The notes beneath the pieces are model-generated. The model did not search any database, had not been told where the DNA came from, and saw only the letters and a list, made by a program, of their open reading frames with translations. From NCBI GenBank assembly GCA_937958735.1, contig CALGNG010000197.1, forward strand, positions 1 to 9,989: 9,989 nucleotides of DNA. The letters are read 5' to 3'. Each line of letters begins with the position of its first letter. The stretch's first letter is position 1. Shown piece by piece: positions 6,403-9,989 of this stretch. This DNA comes from an uncultured Aquimarina sp. Its GTDB lineage: Bacteria > Bacteroidota > Bacteroidia > Flavobacteriales > Flavobacteriaceae. A program made the position numbers and the translations under genes.

Positions 6403-7761
6403 GTGCCACAAGAACCTACAAAAGGATATTCATTTTTAATACGCCCTCTTGTCATCGCTTTTGATTTGGGTGTAGCACTATCCTTTGCCCTCTTGTACGC
6501 CCCTAACCTTTCCAAAACACTATTTTATGTATATGTCCTTATAGGTTGGCTAGCGGTTAGTGTAGCCATCAAGTTTTACGACGTATACCGTTTTACTTCT
6601 GTCGTCCAAATCTTTGGATTAATTGTAAAACAAGGCTTCTTATTTACCATTAGTATCTTTTCTTTATTTGGAATTTTAAGTTATCGTCCAATGACGGTGC
6701 CCATTTTAATTAGCTATGTATCCAGTGTTATTCTAATTATTAGTTTAGTAAAATTTTCCATCTACTATGCTTTAAAAAATTATCGATTACAATTTGGAGG
6801 AAATAATAGACGTGTTTTAATTTTTGGAAGTTCAAAGCAAACTAAAGAACTTATTCAATTTTTTAACTCTAAAAAAAGTTTGGGTTATAAAATACAAGGT
6901 ATTTTTTCTAACAAAACAGAAAATGATTTAACTAAAGGAATTGTGTTTTTAGAAAATAATTGGATCGATGAAGTATACTGTGCTTTAGATGAGACTTCGA
7001 ATATTCAAATTAATGAAATTGTAAATTATTGCGAAACATACGATATTGTCTTAAAATTTATCCCTAACGTAACCAAACTACCTGTTACCAATCTCCAAAC
7101 CGATTTCTACGATTACATACCTGTTTTATCTGTTCCTAAAATGCCTTTACATAGCTCTATAAACATAATAATAAAACGAGTAGTAGACATTCTTATTTCT
7201 GTAATTGTAATTATAGGAATTTTATCGTGGCTTACCCCCTTTATGTATATATTAATTAAATTAGAAAGCAAGGGCCCTTTATTTTTTATACATAAAAGAA
7301 ACGGAGTTAATTATGGAGAATTTAAGTGCTATAAATTCCGCTCTCTTAGAATAGAGGAAGGCGCAATAAAAAAACTACATGTTACAGAAAGTGATGACAG
7401 AGTTACTAAAATAGGTCGTTTTTTAAGACGTACTAGTATCGACGAATTGCCACAGTTTATTAATGTTTTAAAAGGAGATATGTCTGTGGTAGGCCCTAGA
7501 CCACACATCCCTAGATACACAAATTCATATGCAGAAAAAATAGACAAATATCAGTTTGTATATAGACATTCTGTAAGACCAGGGATTACTGGATTAGCAC
7601 AAGTAAAAGGGTTTAGAGGCGAAATTAAATCCGACGAAGACATTATTAATCGTATTAAATACGATGTGTTTTATATAGAAAACTGGTCCATACTTTTAGA
7701 TATAAAAATTATTTTTGACACCTTTATTTTACTTTTTAAAGGGCAAGAAAACGCCTACTAA
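6403..7761 (+). CDS. Polyprenyl-phosphate sugar-1-phosphate transferase (WbaP/WcaJ-type)
   Basis: Initiates exopolysaccharide, capsule or O-antigen repeat synthesis by moving a sugar-1-phosphate from a UDP-sugar to undecaprenyl phosphate at the inner membrane. The 452-residue protein has the full architecture: four transmembrane helices (about 12-32, 38-57, 75-93, 98-120), a Rossmann-like domain starting RRVLIFGSS (136-144), a membrane-entering helix (about 256-286), and a C-terminal bacterial sugar transferase domain. That domain shows GPLFFIHKRNG (291-301), CYKFRSL (309-315), the catalytic Asp-Glu pair D347-E348 in SIDELPQ, GDMSVVGPRP (358-367) and RPGITGLAQVKG (392-403). The GTG at 6403 is the likely start: the first in-frame ATG is codon 97 and would remove the first three helices. 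The sugar specificity cannot be read from sequence. No other glycosyltransferase, flippase or polymerase follows. The stop codon overlaps that of the convergent HD gene. Confidence 0.93.
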   Translation: MPQEPTKGYSFLIRPLVIAFDLGVALSFALLYAPNLSKTLFYVYVLIGWLAVSVAIKFYDVYRFTSVVQIFGLIVKQGFLFTISIFSLFGILSYRPMTVPILISYVSSVILIISLVKFSIYYALKNYRLQFGGNNRRVLIFGSSKQTKELIQFFNSKKSLGYKIQGIFSNKTENDLTKGIVFLENNWIDEVYCALDETSNIQINEIVNYCETYDIVLKFIPNVTKLPVTNLQTDFYDYIPVLSVPKMPLHSSINIIIKRVVDILISVIVIIGILSWLTPFMYILIKLESKGPLFFIHKRNGVNYGEFKCYKFRSLRIEEGAIKKLHVTESDDRVTKIGRFLRRTSIDELPQFINVLKGDMSVVGPRPHIPRYTNSYAEKIDKYQFVYRHSVRPGITGLAQVKGFRGEIKSDEDIINRIKYDVFYIENWSILLDIKIIFDTFILLFKGQENAY

Positions 7762-8399
7762 CGCTCTCCTTTCCATTCTGCATAGAACTGTTCTAAAAAC
7801 AATTCCATAAAATCATGCCTCTCCTTTGCTATATTTTTTGCTGTTTGAGTATACATTGCCTCTGACAGGAGTAATAATTTTTCGTAAAAATGATTTATCG
7901 TTGGTGCTTTAGAATTTTTATATTCTTCTTTAGTCATGTTTAAATTAGGCAGAATATTAGGATCGTAAAGGGCTCTATTTTTAAAACCTCCATAATTAAA
8001 TGTTCGTGCTATTCCAACAGCCCCTATAGCGTCTAAACGGTCTGCATCTTGTACCACTTTAAGCTCTAATGACGAAAAAGCAGTCTTAAAATTACCTCCT
8101 TTAAAAGAAACATTTTCTATAATTTTAATCACATGATTTATTATTATAACATCAATATTTTGCGATTCCAAAAAAGTGGCCGCCCTAGCAGGCCCAATAG
8201 TTTCGTTTCCTCCAAAAAACTTAGAATCGGCTATGTCGTGTAACAAAGTAGCAAGCTGTACTACCAAGAGATTAACTGGCTCCTTTTTCGCAATAAGCAA
8301 TGCATTATTATAGACCCTTTCTACATGAAACCAATCGTGCCCTCCTTCTGCATCTCGAAGTTCTTCTTTAACAAAAGCAATTGTATTTTTAATAATCAT
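7758..8399 (-). CDS. HD-domain metal-dependent phosphohydrolase (YedJ-like)
   Basis: Cytoplasmic HD-superfamily protein of 213 residues, predicted to hydrolyse a phosphoester, probably of a nucleotide, with bound divalent metal. The metal ligands are visible in order: H25 in GHDWFHVERV (20-29), H54-D55 in LLHDIAD (52-58), and an Asp in VQDADRLDAIGAVGIARTF (116-134, D118 or D120). This arrangement matches the YedJ-like group rather than RelA/SpoT or dGTPase. The substrate is not established to my knowledge. It is the last gene of the minus-strand set, 11 bases after the HTTM-like gene, so it is likely co-transcribed. There is no Shine-Dalgarno sequence. Its TAG and the TAA of the convergent sugar transferase occupy the same four bases (7758-7761), leaving no intergenic terminator. 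Confidence 0.85.
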   Translation of the reverse strand: MIIKNTIAFVKEELRDAEGGHDWFHVERVYNNALLIAKKEPVNLLVVQLATLLHDIADSKFFGGNETIGPARAATFLESQNIDVIIINHVIKIIENVSFKGGNFKTAFSSLELKVVQDADRLDAIGAVGIARTFNYGGFKNRALYDPNILPNLNMTKEEYKNSKAPTINHFYEKLLLLSEAMYTQTAKNIAKERHDFMELFLEQFYAEWKGER

Positions 8400-8410
8400 T
8401 ATAATATAGC

Positions 8411-9316
8411 TTATTTTAAAAATGCATAAAATTTATGCTTTGTATACAATGGATTTAAAACAAAAAGAGGGATTAAAACTATTAAGTTATTATAGAATTG
8501 TACATCTAAAAGTAATGCAATCCCCGTATGTAAACCAATTAACAAACACCCCACATACATAAGATATTTCCCTTTAAAAAAACTTATTATCACAAAAAAC
8601 TCCACTAAAATACCAATCCAATAAAACACAAAACCATAAATATCGGAGCTACTTAAAAGTATATTTGCTAAAAAAGTAGGCTTCTCATATAAAAATTGAT
8701 ACCCTAATAAATTATCCATACAGGAAAGAGTAAAAATTCCCGAGGCATCGTGATTAAGTTGAAAAATTCCCGCCTTCAGCTTAAATAAGCTGCCCACAAA
8801 ATAGGTGCTTAAAATCAAAAAAAGACAAGACGAATAGTAAATAACATCCTTAATAGCAGATTCCTTTCTTAGACACAAAAACTGAAAACAAAATAGAGCT
8901 ATTAAAACTAGATGATCTCCATGATTTATTTTTCCGTTTGAATTTTCCAACGACGTATATAAAAAAAAAGCGATAAAAGTTACTATCCGTACCCACTTAA
9001 CCTCTGTATACAATAGACATAAAAAAGAACTAATAATACTTGCTATTAAAAAAACCACACTCCAATATACTTGAGGAAAGTACGAGACAAATTTAATCGC
9101 CCAAATAGGCTCTATAGCATTATTTCCTATATGCGTACTAAAGTTGTGCATTAATGCTTTTAAAAGCAACAAGGTTAGTAATACATAAAATAATTTAACC
9201 GACACTAGTAAACGCTGTGCTCCTACTTTATCAAAAGAGGTCATAATTCCTCCTTTTGAAAAGCCAAATTTCCAAAAGTAATGGCTCTTTAGCTGATCTT
9301 CCAATGCGCTATTCAT
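8411..9316 (-). CDS. HTTM-like multi-pass membrane protein
   Basis: A 301-residue integral membrane protein with about six to eight hydrophobic segments (about 37-56, 82-104, 109-121, 133-148, 158-175, 226-247, 252-270, 275-288). The conserved-looking block SLENSNGKINHGDHL (122-136), with buried polar and His residues, resembles the HTTM/DoxX-like group of membrane proteins related to the membrane part of vitamin K-dependent gamma-carboxylase. There is no carboxylase C-terminal domain. I cannot assign a reaction. ATG 9316 is favoured because it overlaps the end of the upstream gene by 8 bases (ATGAATAG), an arrangement typical of translational coupling. A shorter start at M25 is possible and would keep every membrane segment. 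It sits between the small protein it overlaps and the HD gene. Confidence 0.7.
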   Translation of the reverse strand: MNSALEDQLKSHYFWKFGFSKGGIMTSFDKVGAQRLLVSVKLFYVLLTLLLLKALMHNFSTHIGNNAIEPIWAIKFVSYFPQVYWSVVFLIASIISSFLCLLYTEVKWVRIVTFIAFFLYTSLENSNGKINHGDHLVLIALFCFQFLCLRKESAIKDVIYYSSCLFLILSTYFVGSLFKLKAGIFQLNHDASGIFTLSCMDNLLGYQFLYEKPTFLANILLSSSDIYGFVFYWIGILVEFFVIISFFKGKYLMYVGCLLIGLHTGIALLLDVQFYNNLIVLIPLFVLNPLYTKHKFYAFLK

Positions 9317-9698
9317 ATTTACTTAAAAAACTAATTGTTTTTTTACTATTTGCCTGCATCACAAACAACTCACTTTCGGAGCATTCTGGAAGAAAATGTA
9401 AAACGTTTAATAGATCTGAATCGCTTTTAGTTGTTACTGCTTTTCTCAACAAAAACTCGGCTCTTCTAAATTCTAAAAGTTCTTTTGTTATACCATAAAA
9501 AGTCATGGGCTTTGACAAATTATCTCCATTAATTTTTATTACTTCTAAATGATAGCTTTGAGGATTATTAGGTATTTGGGCGTATAAACTCCAATGGAAA
9601 AAAGGAAAAATTTCTCGCCCTATTTTTTTGCCTAAAAAAGCTAAAAACCAGTAGGTTCCTAACAATATAAAAATAAAAGAGGTAATCTTTAATTTCAT
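9309..9698 (-). CDS. Small membrane-anchored protein of unknown function, paired with the HTTM-like gene
   Basis: I do not recognise a named family. The 129-residue product begins with one hydrophobic helix (about 5-22), most likely an uncleaved anchor, followed by IFPFFHWSLYAQIPN (30-44), an aromatic-rich stretch just after the membrane. The rest (about 50-129) is predicted to be a small soluble domain, probably outside the cytoplasm, with HLEVIKINGDNL (50-61) as a likely beta hairpin and then charged helices. It has one cysteine (C106). Its stop codon lies inside the start of the HTTM-like gene, so the two are probably made together and may form a complex. The start codon is two bases after a perfect hairpin, and no ribosome binding site is seen. 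Reality of the gene is supported by its length, membrane helix and coupled downstream start. Confidence 0.7.
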   Translation of the reverse strand: MKLKITSFIFILLGTYWFLAFLGKKIGREIFPFFHWSLYAQIPNNPQSYHLEVIKINGDNLSKPMTFYGITKELLEFRRAEFLLRKAVTTKSDSDLLNVLHFLPECSESELFVMQANSKKTISFLSKYE

Positions 9699-9700
9699 AA

Positions 9701-9731
9701 AAAAAAGTATTATTAAAAATAATACTTTTTT
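9701..9731 (-). terminator. Perfect 14-bp hairpin, terminator after the desaturase gene
   Basis: AAAAAAGTATTATT (9701-9714), loop AAA (9715-9717) and AATAATACTTTTTT (9718-9731) form a perfect inverted repeat. Read on the minus strand, the stem ends in a run of eight T residues, as in an intrinsic terminator, 29 bases after the desaturase stop codon. The repeat also has T residues in the other direction, so it could work both ways. It ends only two bases from the start codon of the next minus-strand gene. Confidence 0.75.
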
Positions 9732-9732
9732 A

Positions 9733-9760
9733 GAAATCTACTTAATAATATAATTACAAA
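9733..9760 (-). promoter_or_regulatory. Possible promoter for the small-protein/HTTM/HD genes
   Basis: On the minus strand, TTTG (9760-9757) is followed after 16 bases by TAGATTTC (9740-9733), which fits the -7 consensus at all but the last base. The spacing is shorter than the usual 19-23 bases. Initiation would fall inside the adjoining hairpin, leaving only its distal part in the leader. This is a weak match, listed because no other promoter position is available between the terminator and the start codon. Confidence 0.25.
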
Positions 9761-9989
9761 TTACTTCTTAACTATAACCGGGTTTACCCAAGTAAACTGG
9801 GCTGTTTCGTCTGGTAAAACCAATCTCTCGCTAATTCGTTGCATACGAGAAGGAAGCTTCATAACAAAATCGCGTGCTTTTTCTGCTTTATCATTAAGAT
9901 CATTAATATTTGCAATATCCCATTTTTCAATTAAACGCTGCATAATATCTATATAATCTTGAGATGTATACACTCCTATTTTTTGTGCC
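9761..9989 (-). CDS. Acyl-ACP desaturase, C-terminal fragment cut by window edge
   Basis: The frame stays open through the window edge on the minus strand, and residues before the internal GTG at 9973 (reading AQKIG) continue the family pattern, so this is the 3' end of a longer gene. The visible 75 residues match the C-terminus of soluble diiron acyl-[acyl-carrier-protein] desaturases: AQKIGVYTSQDYIDIMQRL corresponds to the plant AQRLGVYTAKDYADILEFL region, and ARDFVMKLPSRMQRISER corresponds to AQDYVCRLPPRIRRLEER, with a terminal FTWV. The enzyme introduces a cis double bond into acyl-ACP, for membrane lipid unsaturation. The diiron ligands lie in the missing N-terminal part, so activity cannot be judged. 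A strong hairpin follows the stop codon. Confidence 0.85.
   Translation of the reverse strand, partial: AQKIGVYTSQDYIDIMQRLIEKWDIANINDLNDKAEKARDFVMKLPSRMQRISERLVLPDETAQFTWVNPVIVKK

Noticed and set aside
7738..7772. Possible hairpin AAAGG/CCTTT spanning the convergent gene ends
   Set aside because: A 5-bp stem with a 25-base loop is too weak to be a terminator.
9256..9498. Plus-strand open frame of 80 codons
   Set aside because: It lies antisense across the overlapping small-protein and HTTM-like genes, shows no recognisable motif and has no promoter. It is a shadow of the real coding strand.
9761..9973. Complete 70-residue gene starting at GTG 9973
   Set aside because: The frame continues without a stop to the window edge, and the upstream residues match acyl-ACP desaturases, so the GTG is an internal valine codon of a longer gene.

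Overview
This window looks like a chromosomal segment from a member of the Bacteroidota, most likely the Flavobacteriaceae. The DNA is strongly A+T-rich, genes mostly lack Shine-Dalgarno sequences, upstream regions carry Bacteroidota-type -7 boxes (TAnnTTTG), and the protein set (RlmF, bacterial GH3, HTTM-like protein, soluble acyl-ACP desaturase) fits that group. No mobile element, CRISPR array, tRNA or rRNA was seen, and codon usage looks even throughout, so this reads as core genome rather than an island.

Layout. Bases 1-259 are non-coding, with a possible promoter next to rlmF (260-1180, 23S rRNA m6A methyltransferase). A well-matched -7 box at 1277-1284 begins a tight three-gene operon: a membrane-anchored M23 peptidase (1297-2169), a GH3-family acyl-adenylating protein (2173-3666) and a 558-residue conserved protein (3667-5343) whose C-terminal third resembles nucleoside phosphorylases/nucleosidases. 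A weak hairpin and a second -7-like box separate this from a two-gene surface-polysaccharide pair: UDP-glucuronate decarboxylase (5400-6398) and a polyprenyl-phosphate sugar-1-phosphate transferase (6403-7761, GTG start).

The right quarter is on the minus strand. Reading leftward it holds the C-terminal end of an acyl-ACP desaturase (9761-9989, running off the window), a perfect 14-bp hairpin, then an apparent operon of a small membrane-anchored protein of unknown function (9309-9698), an HTTM-like multi-pass membrane protein (8411-9316) and an HD-domain phosphohydrolase (7758-8399). The HD gene and the sugar transferase converge so closely that their stop codons overlap.

How they fit together: the M23, GH3 and nucleosidase-like genes have 3-bp and 0-bp junctions and must be co-expressed, but what links a wall hydrolase, an adenylating enzyme and a nucleosidase-like protein is not known to me. 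This is the best candidate here for an undescribed functional unit. UXS makes UDP-xylose, and the sugar transferase starts lipid-linked glycan assembly; the rest of that pathway lies elsewhere. The overlapping small-protein/HTTM pair is a second candidate unit.
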